Assembly (NCBI RefSeq): GCF_025938095.1
Contig: NZ_JAPCZF010000006.1
Coordinates: forward strand, 1 to 64,000
Source: Novosphingobium sp. JCM 18896
Lineage (GTDB): Bacteria > Pseudomonadota > Alphaproteobacteria > Sphingomonadales > Sphingomonadaceae
Length of the DNA: 64,000 nucleotides
Direction of reading: 5' to 3'
Shown here piece after piece: positions 22,070 to 30,542 of this stretch (position 1 is its first letter; each line of letters starts with the position of its first letter). The notes below the pieces were generated by a model. It was given only the letters and a program-made list of their open reading frames with translations, made no database searches and had not been told where the DNA came from. Position numbers and translations under genes: made by a program.

Positions 22070-23243
22070 ATTAATCATCACCGAAGGCGAGTTCGATGCG
22101 CTCGCCGCGATGGTCTGCGGATTCCGCAATGTCGTCTCGGTTCCCAACGGCACCAGCGCCACGGAAACTGGCAAGAACCCGCTCGCCGGTAATGCCTACG
22201 CCTACCTCTACGAAACCGAAGAGGCGTTGAAGCACGTCGAGACGATCATCTTGGCAACCGATGGCGACAAGCCCGGTCGCACCCTGGCGCACGACCTTAC
22301 CTGCATCCTCGGTATCGAGCGTTGCAAGTTCGTCACCTACCCCGAGGGCTGCAAGGATCTCAACGAGGTCTTGGTCCAATACGGCCAGTCGGCGGTCGTC
22401 GATGTGATCAGCTCGGCCAAGCCGTACCCGGTGCGCGGCCTCTACAGCCTCAGCGACTTCCCCGATGATCACGAAGTCCGCTCGATGGATACCGGTATCG
22501 CCGATCTCGACAAGTACATGCGGATTTGTCTCGGCACTCTGACCGTGTTCTCGGGCTATTCGAACATGGGCAAATCTACGGTGATCAACACCATCCTTGC
22601 CCACTGCATCGCTCGCAGCGTGCCGGTTTGCATCGCGAGCTTTGAAACGCTGCCCAAGCCCATCCTTCGCAACAGTCTGGCGCGGGCGTTGATCGGATGC
22701 TCCTGGCAGCAGTTCCCCGTTCACGAGGCGCGGGAGGCAGCCCTTGAGCAGATCGAGAAGCACGTCACGGTTATCTCGAACGCGCTCGACGATGAGGCGG
22801 ACATCACGCTTGAGGCATACCTAGACCTGATCCGCGTCGCCGTCGTGCGCAATGGCGCCAAGGTGATCGTTCTCGACCCTTGGAACGAGATCGAGCACAA
22901 GCGGAACCGCGACGAGACTGAGACGGATTACATTGGCCGGGCGATCCGCGCGCTCAAGCGGTTCGCCAAGCGCTACGACGTTTCGCTTTGGGTCGTCGCC
23001 CATCCCTCCAAGCCTCAGAAGGGGCACAGCGGCAAGCCCGGTCTGTACGACATCAGCGGCTCTGCGAATTGGGCGAACAAGGCCGACTATGGCCTGATCT
23101 ACCACCGCCCCGACAAGACGGTGAACGAAGGCACACTGACCGTCGTTAAGGTCCGCATGGGTCTACCCGGCGAGTGTGGCGAGATCAGCGTCAGCCTCAA
23201 TGACAAAACTTGCAGGATCGAGGGCAATGGCTTCGCAAGCTGA
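21828..23243 (+). CDS. TOPRIM primase / DnaB-like helicase
   Basis: A 471-residue protein starting at a GTG with AGGAGG five bases upstream. The TOPRIM part (about 1-180) shows LIITEGEFDALAA and ILATDGDKPG. The helicase part begins with FSGYSNMGKSTVINTILAH (Walker A at about 240), then VIVLDPWNEIEH (Walker B), a TDYIGRAIRALKRFAK helix, VVAHPSKP and ISGSANWANKADYG. It is the T7 gp4-like replicative helicase-primase minus its zinc finger, which is encoded just upstream in another frame. Confidence 0.9.
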   Translation: MIEPRHKEWLDQRGGLSSAAEEMGFSSTQRSGAWWLSIPYFLDGKIVNRKYRRTGEKQHSMDAGGKLCLWNADVLSERPRELIITEGEFDALAAMVCGFRNVVSVPNGTSATETGKNPLAGNAYAYLYETEEALKHVETIILATDGDKPGRTLAHDLTCILGIERCKFVTYPEGCKDLNEVLVQYGQSAVVDVISSAKPYPVRGLYSLSDFPDDHEVRSMDTGIADLDKYMRICLGTLTVFSGYSNMGKSTVINTILAHCIARSVPVCIASFETLPKPILRNSLARALIGCSWQQFPVHEAREAALEQIEKHVTVISNALDDEADITLEAYLDLIRVAVVRNGAKVIVLDPWNEIEHKRNRDETETDYIGRAIRALKRFAKRYDVSLWVVAHPSKPQKGHSGKPGLYDISGSANWANKADYGLIYHRPDKTVNEGTLTVVKVRMGLPGECGEISVSLNDKTCRIEGNGFAS

Positions 23244-23445
23244 GGCATTCCTGCCGTTTGTGCGGATTGAACCGATCGACCGCACAGTAGGCATCGGCAA
23301 CGGTAAGTTCCTTGGCGATGTCGCTAACGGGATGAGGCGCTCCGAACTCGAGAAGCGCTTTCGAGCCGGGGAATACCCCGATCTGCATTCCGGTCTGGCG
23401 AAAGAAGCCATGAAGTACACCCCCACCCCAAGGAGCCCCGCATGA
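23227..23445 (+). CDS. phage hypothetical
   Basis: A 72-residue protein (ATG at 23227, overlapping the helicase end by 17 bp). Features: PFVRIEPIDRTVGIGNGKFL and a basic helix MRRSELEKRFRAGEYPD. It is coupled to the NusG-like gene by a 4-bp overlap. Function unknown. Confidence 0.65.
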   Translation: MASQAEAFLPFVRIEPIDRTVGIGNGKFLGDVANGMRRSELEKRFRAGEYPDLHSGLAKEAMKYTPTPRSPA

Positions 23446-24008
23446 CTGACTGGGTAATCCTGCGCTGCGCCGGCCAGAGCACCCTGCGCCTCGCTGAGAG
23501 TTTGACCGAGGACGGCTATGAGGCTTGGAGCCCCAGGGTCGCGCGGCATTGGCGCGAGGGTGAATCCCGAACCCGCAAGACAGAGATCGTGCCCGGCACT
23601 CCATGCTATGTGTTTGCCCGGTCAGATCGCTTGGTTGATCTTCTCGCTCTCGCTCGGTCGCCATCCTTGGGCTACATGAAGTGGGATCCAGAACGGCGTC
23701 GCCATGTATCGCGTGGCCATCCGCGGTTCTCGGTAATGCCCGACAGCGATGGCTATGCTTCGGTGACCGATCGGGAGCTTCGGTACCTCAAGACAGCCGA
23801 GCGCAAGGACAGGCCGAAGGAACTGGTGCGGCCATTCCTGACAGGCGAAGAGGTCAAGGTTATCGATGGCCCATATCAGGGGCTCTCAGGCACCGTCATC
23901 CGAGCCTATGGCGTACATGTGCAGATTGAGTTTCCTCGCTCGACGCTATCGCATAAGCTCCCGATGTGGATGCTGCAGCACGCGGAAGAACTGGAGAAGG
24001 CGGCGTGA
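23442..24008 (+). CDS. NusG-like (specialised) antiterminator
   Basis: A 188-residue NusG paralogue. The N-terminal NGN-like domain begins WVILRCAGQSTLRLAESL and includes VPGTPCYVFARSDRL. The C-terminal KOW domain is EEVKVIDGPYQGLSGTVIRA at about 133-152. Last gene before the packaging module, it is in the position of a late-gene antiterminator (functional analogue of Q), so it may license transcription of the 22-kb late operon. No ops-like pause site was identified. Confidence 0.82.
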   Translation: MTDWVILRCAGQSTLRLAESLTEDGYEAWSPRVARHWREGESRTRKTEIVPGTPCYVFARSDRLVDLLALARSPSLGYMKWDPERRRHVSRGHPRFSVMPDSDGYASVTDRELRYLKTAERKDRPKELVRPFLTGEEVKVIDGPYQGLSGTVIRAYGVHVQIEFPRSTLSHKLPMWMLQHAEELEKAA

Positions 24009-24235
24009 TCAATGCAAAGGTCATGTTCGAGGATGATAATGAGGTTTGCGCTGTCTGGCTGAGAGCAAAGCCCGCTGTCGGTGAGTACCTTTGGCTTGGC
24101 GATCGAGGCTCCTTCACGATCATTGAGATCGCTCATTGGGTAGACACCGTTTGGAGCCCATCCACCCACACTGGAGACCCCATCCACTCGCTGGCAATTT
24201 ACGTCGAAAAGACGGCCCGCGATGCCAGCGCTTGA
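24005..24235 (+). CDS. phage hypothetical
   Basis: A 76-residue beta-rich protein starting at a GTG overlapping the NusG-like stop. Segments VMFEDDNEVCAVWLRAKPAV and SFTIIEIAHWVD suggest a small barrel. After it comes a 140-bp gap before the HNH gene that may hold the late promoter or cos region; I see no convincing element in it. Confidence 0.65.
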   Translation: MINAKVMFEDDNEVCAVWLRAKPAVGEYLWLGDRGSFTIIEIAHWVDTVWSPSTHTGDPIHSLAIYVEKTARDASA

Positions 24236-24375
24236 CCGGAACCACCAGTTAATCTAGATAGTTGCATACCTGAACAGTGCAGCTTGACCACCGAGGCGCG
24301 GTATCCCCCTCGCAAGCAGCCTAAGTCCCGCGTTCGCGCCGGAAGGAAAACCTCGCCCTAAAGACCGGAGGCCTT

Positions 24376-24666
24376 ATGCCATGGCCGACTACATCGCGGC
24401 ATAGCCGAGGGTATGGCCGGGAGTGGACTAAACTCCGAGAGCAGGTGATGCGGCGAGATGGCCGGCTATGCCAGCCCTGCCTACGCAAGCGGATCGTGAC
24501 GCCGGCAACCGAGGTCGACCACGTCATCCCCAAGGCCAAAGGCGGCAAGGACGAGCTGAGCAACTGCCAAGCGATCTGCGGCCCATGTCACCAAGCGAAG
24601 ACGTTGGCCGATGAGGGGAAGCGGGTGAAGCCGACCATCGGCGAGGACGGATGGCCGATCGCATAA
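24376..24666 (+). CDS. packaging-associated HNH endonuclease
   Basis: A 96-residue HNH protein upstream of terminase. Motifs: YGREWTKLREQVMRRDG, CQPCLRKR, TEVDHVIPKAKGG with the catalytic histidine, and LSNCQAICGPCHQAK. In HK97-like phages this protein works with terminase in cos cleavage. Its position two genes before TerL fits and implies cos packaging. Confidence 0.92.
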   Translation: MPWPTTSRHSRGYGREWTKLREQVMRRDGRLCQPCLRKRIVTPATEVDHVIPKAKGGKDELSNCQAICGPCHQAKTLADEGKRVKPTIGEDGWPIA

Positions 24667-24752
24667 GCCGGGGGCGTAGGTAAAACTACGTATCCCCGGA
24701 TCGCCAGTACCGCGCTTGGCCCTCAATTTCAACGCTAACACAGGATTTTGTC

Positions 24753-25220
24753 ATGGCTGGACGGAAGGACCGCATCGATAGCGCCTCTGCCGCCGTGAAG
24801 GTGATGGCTGGGGCAACCCGCGAGATTGCCCCGCCGTCGCATATCCGCATGCAGGATGCCGACTGGCCGTTCTGGCACTCGGTGATCGCTGAATTCGCTC
24901 GATCGGAATGGACCGATCACCAACTCGAACTCGCTGGCATGCTGGCGCGGTCGATGGCCGATCTGGAGCGCGAGCAATTCGACCTGCGCAGTGAAGGCTC
25001 GGTCATGTCGAGCGAGCGAGGCACTCCCGTAGTCAACCCGCGCAAGCAGGTCGTGCAGATGCTCGCCGGCACCATCCTGTCGATGCGCCGCAGCCTGTCG
25101 CTTCACGCGCGCGCGCAAAAGGGCGAGGCTCGAGACGTCGCAAAACGCCAGGGCATCGCCAAGTCGATGGAGCCCGAGTTCGACGACGACGATCTGATCG
25201 CGAGGCCATCGGTCCAGTGA
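24753..25220 (+). CDS. terS: terminase small subunit
   Basis: A 155-residue helical protein located between the HNH gene and TerL. Sequence features: an N-terminal basic segment, WPFWHSVIAEFARSEWTDHQ, then MLARSMADLEREQFDLRSEG and the NPRKQVVQML block typical of phage P27-type and related TerS proteins. It overlaps TerL by 4 bp. Confidence 0.82.
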   Translation: MAGRKDRIDSASAAVKVMAGATREIAPPSHIRMQDADWPFWHSVIAEFARSEWTDHQLELAGMLARSMADLEREQFDLRSEGSVMSSERGTPVVNPRKQVVQMLAGTILSMRRSLSLHARAQKGEARDVAKRQGIAKSMEPEFDDDDLIARPSVQ

Positions 25221-26803
25221 GGGACATCGTTCGCCGCGCGATCAAGTGCGGCCCGGTTCCAACCATTCGAGACTGGCGCTCTCTCGGCAAAGAGGATCTT
25301 ACCCGCGCTGAGCGCAACATGCGTTTCGTTGAGACCATGTGCCGCGTCCCGGAAGGCCCCCTTGTCGGTCAGCCGGTTCGTCTCGCCGATTTCCAGGAAG
25401 CGTTTTTCTACGCCATTTACGACAACGAGGTGGTGACCAAGAAGGCGCTGCTCAGCATCGCCCGCAAGAACTCCAAGACGGCGACGATCTCGATGATCGT
25501 CCTCGTCCACACTGTCGGCCCCGAGGCCAAGTTGAACAGCCGCATCAACTCCGGCGGCCGCTCGCGCAAGCAGGCCGCTGAGGTCTACAACTACGCGTCG
25601 AAAATGGTCCAGCTTTCGCCGAAGTTGCGCCAGTATTGCCGGCTCATCCCGTCGAACAAGAAGATCATCGGCCTCCCGATGAACGTCGAATACGAGGCGC
25701 TCTCGGCGGAAGGTTCTACCACTCACGGCGGCTCGCCGATTGTGGCGATCGTCGACGAGGCTGGTCAGATCAAGGGGCCGCAAGACGACTTCTGGGACGC
25801 GCTGACGACGGGCCAGGGCGCATACGACGACGCGCTGCTGATCGTGATCTCGACGCAGGCACCGACTGACGCGGATCTGTTTTCGATCGAGCTGGATAAC
25901 GCCGAGCGCTCGCAGAACCCGAGCACGGTCAGCCATGTCTACGCGGCCCCGGAAGACTGCGAACTGGACGACGAAAGCGCATGGGAAGCGGCAAATCCGG
26001 CGATGGGCCTTTTCCGATCCCGCAACGACGTCGAAGAGCATGCCCGCGGCGCCAAGGAGATGCCGAGCAACGAACCGACGTTCCGGGTGCTCTACCTCAA
26101 CCAGCGGATCAACATGGTCTCCGCGTTCGTGTCGGCCAGCGTCTGGAAACAGGGCAATGAGACCCCGGGAGCGCTTGAGGGTGTGGTCTACGGCGGCCTC
26201 GATCTCTCGGCCACAACGGATTTGACCGCCCTTGTTCTCACCTCGCGCGTCGACGGCTTGCTGCATGTACACCCGACGTTCTGGATGCCCGAAGACAGCG
26301 TCATGGAGGCCAAGAAGCGCGACAAGGCCCCCTACGATGTCTGGGTAAAGCAAGGCCTCCTGCGCACCACGCCCGGCAAGGTCATCGACTACGATTTCGT
26401 CGCTCGAGACATCGGCCAGATTACCGCGGGCCTGAACATCGCCAAGATCGGCTTCGACCGCTGGCGCATGGACCGCATGAAGGGTGCTCTGGAACGCCAG
26501 GGCGTGGAATTGCCGCTTGAGCCGTTCGGCCAGGGCTACGTGAGCATGTCGCCGGCGCTGGATGCGTTGGAAGCCGACTTGCTGAACGGTGTTGTTCGGC
26601 ATGGAGGGCACCCGGTGCTGGCGATGTGCGCCGCCAATGCCGTCGCGGTCCCCGATCCTGCGGGCAACCGCAAGCTGGACAAATCCAAGGCAACGGGCCG
26701 CATCGACGGTCTGGTCGCGCTCACAATGGCGGAAGGGGTCGAAGCTATGCACGCTGAAACCGACGTTTCCGTCGATGACTGGCTCAAGAGCTTCGCGGCG
26801 TGA
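25217..26803 (+). CDS. terL: terminase large subunit
   Basis: A 528-residue HK97-type terminase starting at GTG. ATPase: adenine-side LADFQEAFFYAIYD, Walker A variant ARKNSKTATIS (about 88-98), Walker B IVAIVDEAG (about 176-184). Nuclease domain: GGLDLSATTDLTALVL (first acidic residue), KIGFDRWRMDRM, and DGLVALTMAEG near the C-terminus. It cuts and translocates genomic DNA into the prohead through the portal. Confidence 0.96.
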   Translation: MRDIVRRAIKCGPVPTIRDWRSLGKEDLTRAERNMRFVETMCRVPEGPLVGQPVRLADFQEAFFYAIYDNEVVTKKALLSIARKNSKTATISMIVLVHTVGPEAKLNSRINSGGRSRKQAAEVYNYASKMVQLSPKLRQYCRLIPSNKKIIGLPMNVEYEALSAEGSTTHGGSPIVAIVDEAGQIKGPQDDFWDALTTGQGAYDDALLIVISTQAPTDADLFSIELDNAERSQNPSTVSHVYAAPEDCELDDESAWEAANPAMGLFRSRNDVEEHARGAKEMPSNEPTFRVLYLNQRINMVSAFVSASVWKQGNETPGALEGVVYGGLDLSATTDLTALVLTSRVDGLLHVHPTFWMPEDSVMEAKKRDKAPYDVWVKQGLLRTTPGKVIDYDFVARDIGQITAGLNIAKIGFDRWRMDRMKGALERQGVELPLEPFGQGYVSMSPALDALEADLLNGVVRHGGHPVLAMCAANAVAVPDPAGNRKLDKSKATGRIDGLVALTMAEGVEAMHAETDVSVDDWLKSFAA

Positions 26804-28110
26804 CGGGTTACGCGCTGTCGCGGGAGGCGAGGCAGGCAAACCAGGCATGGGACGCTGCCCGAGAACGCAAGTCCGTAATTGGGGCTGGCGCGCTCTCGAC
26901 CTGGGCCGCGGGTGGAGTGAGTCGGCAGAACGGATCGAACTTCACGACCAACCAGGTGACGCTTGCTCAGTACGATGACGCGATGGCGGCCGGCTATGGC
27001 AATGCGATTGGGCTCTCCGCAACGTGGTCCTGCGTCAACCTGATCGCTGGCACGATCGCCAGCCTGCCCTTGGTCGTCTATCGCACCTCTGCAGGTGGCG
27101 TGCGCACGGTCGCACAAGGCCACCCGCTCTACTACGTGCTCCATGATTCCCCCAACTTCGACCAGACCGCTCTCGATTTTTGGGAGTTCATGGCCGCTTC
27201 GATCGAGCTGCAGGGCAACGCCTACGCCTCGGTAGAGCGGCGCGACGATGGCTCGGTCTACTCGCTGATCCCGATCCGCCCGGATATCGTGACCGTGACC
27301 CGCGTGAATGGCCTGCTTCGCTATGAATGGTCTGAAGGCGGACGGGCTATCGTCAAGGACGTGCGCGACGTGCTTCACATCCGCGGTCCAATGGGCAACG
27401 CGCTGAGTGGAGCCTCGACCCTTGCGGCCTGCCGCGGAACCTTCGCAAGCGCGCTTGCGACCGACAGCGCGGCTCGCACTACGTTTTCCAACGGAATGCG
27501 CCCGTCTGGCGTGCTCCGAACGAAAGACTCCCTAACCAGAGAGCAGCGCAACGACGCAGAGCGCGCGCTCCAGGAGAAATACAGCGGCTCGATCAATGCC
27601 GGCCTGCCGATGGTCCTCGACCGCGACATGCAGTGGCAGCAGATCAACATCACACCAGAAGACGCGCAGATGCTCGATAGCCGCAAGTTCAGCGGTGAGG
27701 AAATTTGCCGGATCTTCGGCGTGCCACCCGCGATGGTCGGCTACGGCGATAAGGCTTCAAACTGGGGCACCGGCAAGGAGGTGGATGTCCTCGGTTTCCA
27801 GAAGTTCACCCTGCGCAAGCGCCTGAAACGCATCGAGCAAGCGGTGATGAAGCAGCTTCTGACCCCCGCCGATCGCGCCCAGGGCATCACCCTGGAGTTC
27901 AATCTAGAGGGTTTGCTCCGAGCCGACAGTCAAGGCCGCGCGCAGTTCTATCAGACCATGACCCAGCTTGGCGCCATGACGATCAACGAGGTTCGCGCCT
28001 TGGAGAACCTGCCGCCCGTCGCTGGTGGCGATACCCCCCGCATGCAGTCCCAAAATGTACCCATTTCTGGGCCGGGAAGCGTTTCACAACCGGAGGAAGA
28101 CACGCTATAG
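26800..28110 (+). CDS. portal protein (HK97 type), altered tail
   Basis: A 436-residue portal starting at a GTG that overlaps the TerL stop. Family features: ATWSCVNLIAGTIASLPLVVY, ASIELQGNAYASVERRDDGS, LHIRGP, MVLDRDMQW and SGEEICRIFGVPPAMVGYGD. The last ~20 codons (from about 28050) appear to be replacement sequence: a second copy of the portal end (codons for RMQSQNVPI and a different tail) lies at 28529-28582, after a DUF305 gene. Original coupling to the protease gene has been broken. Confidence 0.95.
   Translation: MTGYALSREARQANQAWDAARERKSVIGAGALSTWAAGGVSRQNGSNFTTNQVTLAQYDDAMAAGYGNAIGLSATWSCVNLIAGTIASLPLVVYRTSAGGVRTVAQGHPLYYVLHDSPNFDQTALDFWEFMAASIELQGNAYASVERRDDGSVYSLIPIRPDIVTVTRVNGLLRYEWSEGGRAIVKDVRDVLHIRGPMGNALSGASTLAACRGTFASALATDSAARTTFSNGMRPSGVLRTKDSLTREQRNDAERALQEKYSGSINAGLPMVLDRDMQWQQINITPEDAQMLDSRKFSGEEICRIFGVPPAMVGYGDKASNWGTGKEVDVLGFQKFTLRKRLKRIEQAVMKQLLTPADRAQGITLEFNLEGLLRADSQGRAQFYQTMTQLGAMTINEVRALENLPPVAGGDTPRMQSQNVPISGPGSVSQPEEDTL
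28039..28064 (+). repeat. portal 3'-end repeat, copy 1 (recoded)
   Basis: 26 bp encoding RMQSQNVPI in the portal frame. Identical in 22 of 26 positions to 28529-28554; the four differences are all third-codon synonymous changes towards A/T. It marks the left edge of the DUF305 insertion. Confidence 0.75.
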
Positions 28111-28115
28111 AAAAC

Positions 28116-28149
28116 GGGCCGCAACGGTGCTGGTAACACCGCGCGGCCC
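28116..28149 (+). ncRNA. two-tier hairpin leader before DUF305 gene
   Basis: Outer stem GGGCCGC (28116-28122) with GCGGCCC (28143-28149) and inner stem GGTG (28126-28129) with CACC (28137-28140) closing a CTGGTAA loop. No T-tract follows, so it is not an obvious terminator. It lies just after the portal stop and ~95 bp before the DUF305 ATG; it may be part of the inserted unit. Confidence 0.5.
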
Positions 28150-28242
28150 TGACGTCCGCTCTGGGCAAATCAGAACATCAGCAAGGGCGCGAAACGAACG
28201 CACCTGATTTGATGCGGAGCGTCTCGTTAGGAGAACCAAACA

Positions 28243-28524
28243 ATGACTGAGGTAGGGACTTTCCTCCAGACACTTCTTCTATCTCTGAAGGAGTCTGATT
28301 CTAACGCCAATGCTGCTGACATCAAGTTCGCATCAGAGATGGTTGAGCATCATCGGATGGCAGTCAAAATGTCAAAGGCAATCCTCAGCAAGGGCAAGGA
28401 CGAATGGATAGCCAAGTTGGCTAGGGGAATCATCTCGGCGCAGGAAAGAGAGATCGACGAGATGAAGTATTGGCTGAAGAGCAACAAGCCGTCTGCCGGC
28501 AGCGGCGGCGGAATGAATATGTGA
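28243..28524 (+). CDS. DUF305 cargo gene (moron)
   Basis: A 93-residue DUF305 domain without signal peptide: FASEMVEHHRMAVKMSKAIL (about 29-48) and IISAQEREIDEMKYWL. DUF305 proteins are four-helix bundles of uncertain role, often linked to metals. The gene has visibly lower GC than neighbours, its own leader with AGGAGAA before the ATG, and breaks the otherwise invariant portal-protease pair, so it is a late insertion. No role in assembly is expected. Confidence 0.8.
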   Translation: MTEVGTFLQTLLLSLKESDSNANAADIKFASEMVEHHRMAVKMSKAILSKGKDEWIAKLARGIISAQEREIDEMKYWLKSNKPSAGSGGGMNM

Positions 28525-28528
28525 AATG

Positions 28529-28554
28529 CGCATGCAGTCCCAGAACGTGCCGAT
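28529..28554 (+). repeat. portal 3'-end repeat, copy 2 (ancestral)
   Basis: Second copy of the codons for RMQSQNVPI, continuing in frame to a TGA at 28580-28582 that overlaps the protease ATG by one base. This looks like the original portal end, with the normal coupling to the protease and the GC-rich codon use of the phage. Confidence 0.75.
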
Positions 28555-28581
28555 CACGCAAGCGGGGCAGGAGGAAATTTG

Positions 28582-29208
28582 ATGGACGAGCTGGACTTTG
28601 CGCTCGACGCCAAGAGTATCGACGATGATGGCAACATCGAAGGCCTTGCGGTTGGCTATGGCAACATGGACCACGGCGGCGATGTAGTGATGCCGGGCGC
28701 GATCAACTTCCAGGGCCGCAAGTCTCTGCCGATGCTGCTCTTCCATGATCAGAAGCGCCCCGCGGGGGTATGGAACAGCTTCCGAGAGGTCAGCGAGGGG
28801 CTTTTGGTCAAAGGTCGTTTCTCGATGTCGACCAACCATGGCCGAGAAGCGCACGGACTGGCTAAGGACGGTGCCCTTCAGGGGCTATCAATGGGCTACA
28901 AGACCCTGAAGCACCGCTTCGAAGGCAAGGCGCGGCAGCTTCTCGACGTTGCGCTGCACGAAATCTCGCTGGTGACGATCCCGATGAACGATCGGACGCG
29001 CATCATCAGCGTCAAAGACCTGGTTGGCGCCGGCGAACTGCCGACGCTCCCGCAATTCGAGGATTTCCTGCGCGAGGCCGGATTCTCGAAGACGCAGGCC
29101 GCTGCCATCGCTGGCAAGGGCCTCTCGTCGTTGCTCCGGGGTGAGCCCGGCAACACCACCGAAGCCGATGAATACCTCTCGGCTCTTGCGGCGCTGAACC
29201 GCGCCTAA
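28582..29208 (+). CDS. prohead maturation protease
   Basis: A 208-residue HK97-family (U35) protease; the ATG at 28582 follows AGGAGG. Motifs: EGLAVGYGNMDHGGDVVMPGA, LPMLLFHDQKRPAGVWN with the active-site histidine, GLSMGYKTLKH with the serine, and the DVALHEISLVTIPMN strand. It removes the capsid scaffold domain during head maturation. The helical C-terminal ~60 residues are typical. Confidence 0.95.
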   Translation: MDELDFALDAKSIDDDGNIEGLAVGYGNMDHGGDVVMPGAINFQGRKSLPMLLFHDQKRPAGVWNSFREVSEGLLVKGRFSMSTNHGREAHGLAKDGALQGLSMGYKTLKHRFEGKARQLLDVALHEISLVTIPMNDRTRIISVKDLVGAGELPTLPQFEDFLREAGFSKTQAAAIAGKGLSSLLRGEPGNTTEADEYLSALAALNRA

Positions 29209-29234
29209 CTCACCCCAGCAAAAGGGAAATTCAC

Positions 29235-30464
29235 ATGACGACTGAAACCAAGTCGGCGGCCGAACTGGCTGCTGAGACGAAGGCCCTGTTCGATCGCCGC
29301 TTCGATGAGGTCAAAGGCCTTGCCGAAGACGCGCTCGGCAAGATCCGCAGCGGCGAAGAGCTGACGGCGGCCACCAAGGAACTGGCTGACCAGGCCATCA
29401 CCGGCATGAACGAAGCGAAGGCCCGCATGGACGAGCTGGAGCAGAAGATGGCGCTGCGCCCGAGCGGCGATCAGCATGAGGCCAAGTCAGCCGGCTATCT
29501 CTTCACCGAGAACGAGAACGTGAAGCAGTTCCTGGCCAACGGCGGCCGCGGCAAGGTTGTCGTCGAGATGGAGGCCAAGGCCATCATTTCGTCACTCACC
29601 ACCGACGCCAACGGCTCGGCCGGCGACCTCGTCGTCCCGCAGCGTGGACCGCTCGTCTCGGCCGTCGAGCGCCGCATGACGGTGCGCGACCTGCTGACGC
29701 CGGGCCGCACCTCGTCGAGCTCGATCCAGTATCCCAAGGAAACCGGCTTCACCAACTCGGCCGCGACCCACACGGAAACGGCGGGCACGACCAAGCCGCA
29801 GTCGGAAATCAAGTTCGACATCGCAACGGCGAATGTCACCACGATCGCGCATTTCGTGAAAGCGACGCGCCAGATCATGGACGACGTTCCGGCGCTGCAA
29901 TCGTACATCGATGGCCGCCTGCGTTACGGCCTGGCCTACGCCGAGGAGCTGCAGCTTCTGAACGGCGACGGCACCGGCACCAACCTCAACGGCATTTACA
30001 CGCAGGCCACCGCGCTCGCTTCGAACCCCGCCGTCATCACGACGCCGACGAAGATCGACGTTCTGCGCGTTGCCATTCTCCAGGCGACGCTCGCCGAGCT
30101 GCCCGCGACCGGCATCGTCGTCCATCCGACCGACTGGATGGGCATCGAGACCACCAAGGACAGCGCCGGCAACTACATCGTTGGCGACCCCTCGAGCAGC
30201 ATTCAGCCGCGGCTATGGTCGCTGCCGGTAGTGCAGACCCAGGCAATGACGGTCGACAAGTTCCTGGTCGGTGCGTTCCGCATGGGCGCGCAGATCTTCG
30301 ACCGCATGGACGCGCGCGTCGAACTCTCGACCGAGGATGGCTCGAACTTCGTCCAGAACCTGATCACGATCCTCTGCGAGGAACGCCTGGCTCTGGCGGT
30401 GTACCGGCCGGAAGCCTTCACCAAGGGCGACTTCTCGGACGCGATTACCGACCTGACGTCGTGA
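29235..30464 (+). CDS. major capsid protein (HK97 fold)
   Basis: A 409-residue HK97-fold capsid protein. Residues 1-~100 form a helical delta/scaffold domain (ETKALFDRRFDEVKGLAEDA) removed by the protease. The mature part follows: DANGSAGDLVVPQRGP, VRDLLTPGRTSSSSIQYPKE, YIDGRLRYGLAYAEELQLLNGDG, HPTDWMGIETTKDSAGNYIVG and LALAVYRPEAFTKG. A strong terminator follows the gene, matching the need for high expression. Confidence 0.96.
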   Translation: MTTETKSAAELAAETKALFDRRFDEVKGLAEDALGKIRSGEELTAATKELADQAITGMNEAKARMDELEQKMALRPSGDQHEAKSAGYLFTENENVKQFLANGGRGKVVVEMEAKAIISSLTTDANGSAGDLVVPQRGPLVSAVERRMTVRDLLTPGRTSSSSIQYPKETGFTNSAATHTETAGTTKPQSEIKFDIATANVTTIAHFVKATRQIMDDVPALQSYIDGRLRYGLAYAEELQLLNGDGTGTNLNGIYTQATALASNPAVITTPTKIDVLRVAILQATLAELPATGIVVHPTDWMGIETTKDSAGNYIVGDPSSSIQPRLWSLPVVQTQAMTVDKFLVGAFRMGAQIFDRMDARVELSTEDGSNFVQNLITILCEERLALAVYRPEAFTKGDFSDAITDLTS

Positions 30465-30472
30465 CGAATGCA

Positions 30473-30503
30473 GGGGCTGGTTTTGGCCAGCCCCTCTTTT
30501 CTT
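30473..30503 (+). terminator. intrinsic terminator after capsid gene
   Basis: Stem GGGGCTGG (30473-30480) with CCAGCCCC (30487-30494), loop TTTTGG, followed by TCTTTTCTT. A partial terminator here would let capsid mRNA exceed that of downstream genes. Confidence 0.75.
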
Positions 30504-30542
30504 GAGTGCCGCCGAGGCGACCCTCTGGAAAGGAGACCACTG

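Noticed and set aside
25103..26848. 581-codon minus-strand frame opposite the terminase
   Set aside because: Pure shadow of TerL in GC-rich DNA: histidine/arginine/valine-rich and without motifs.
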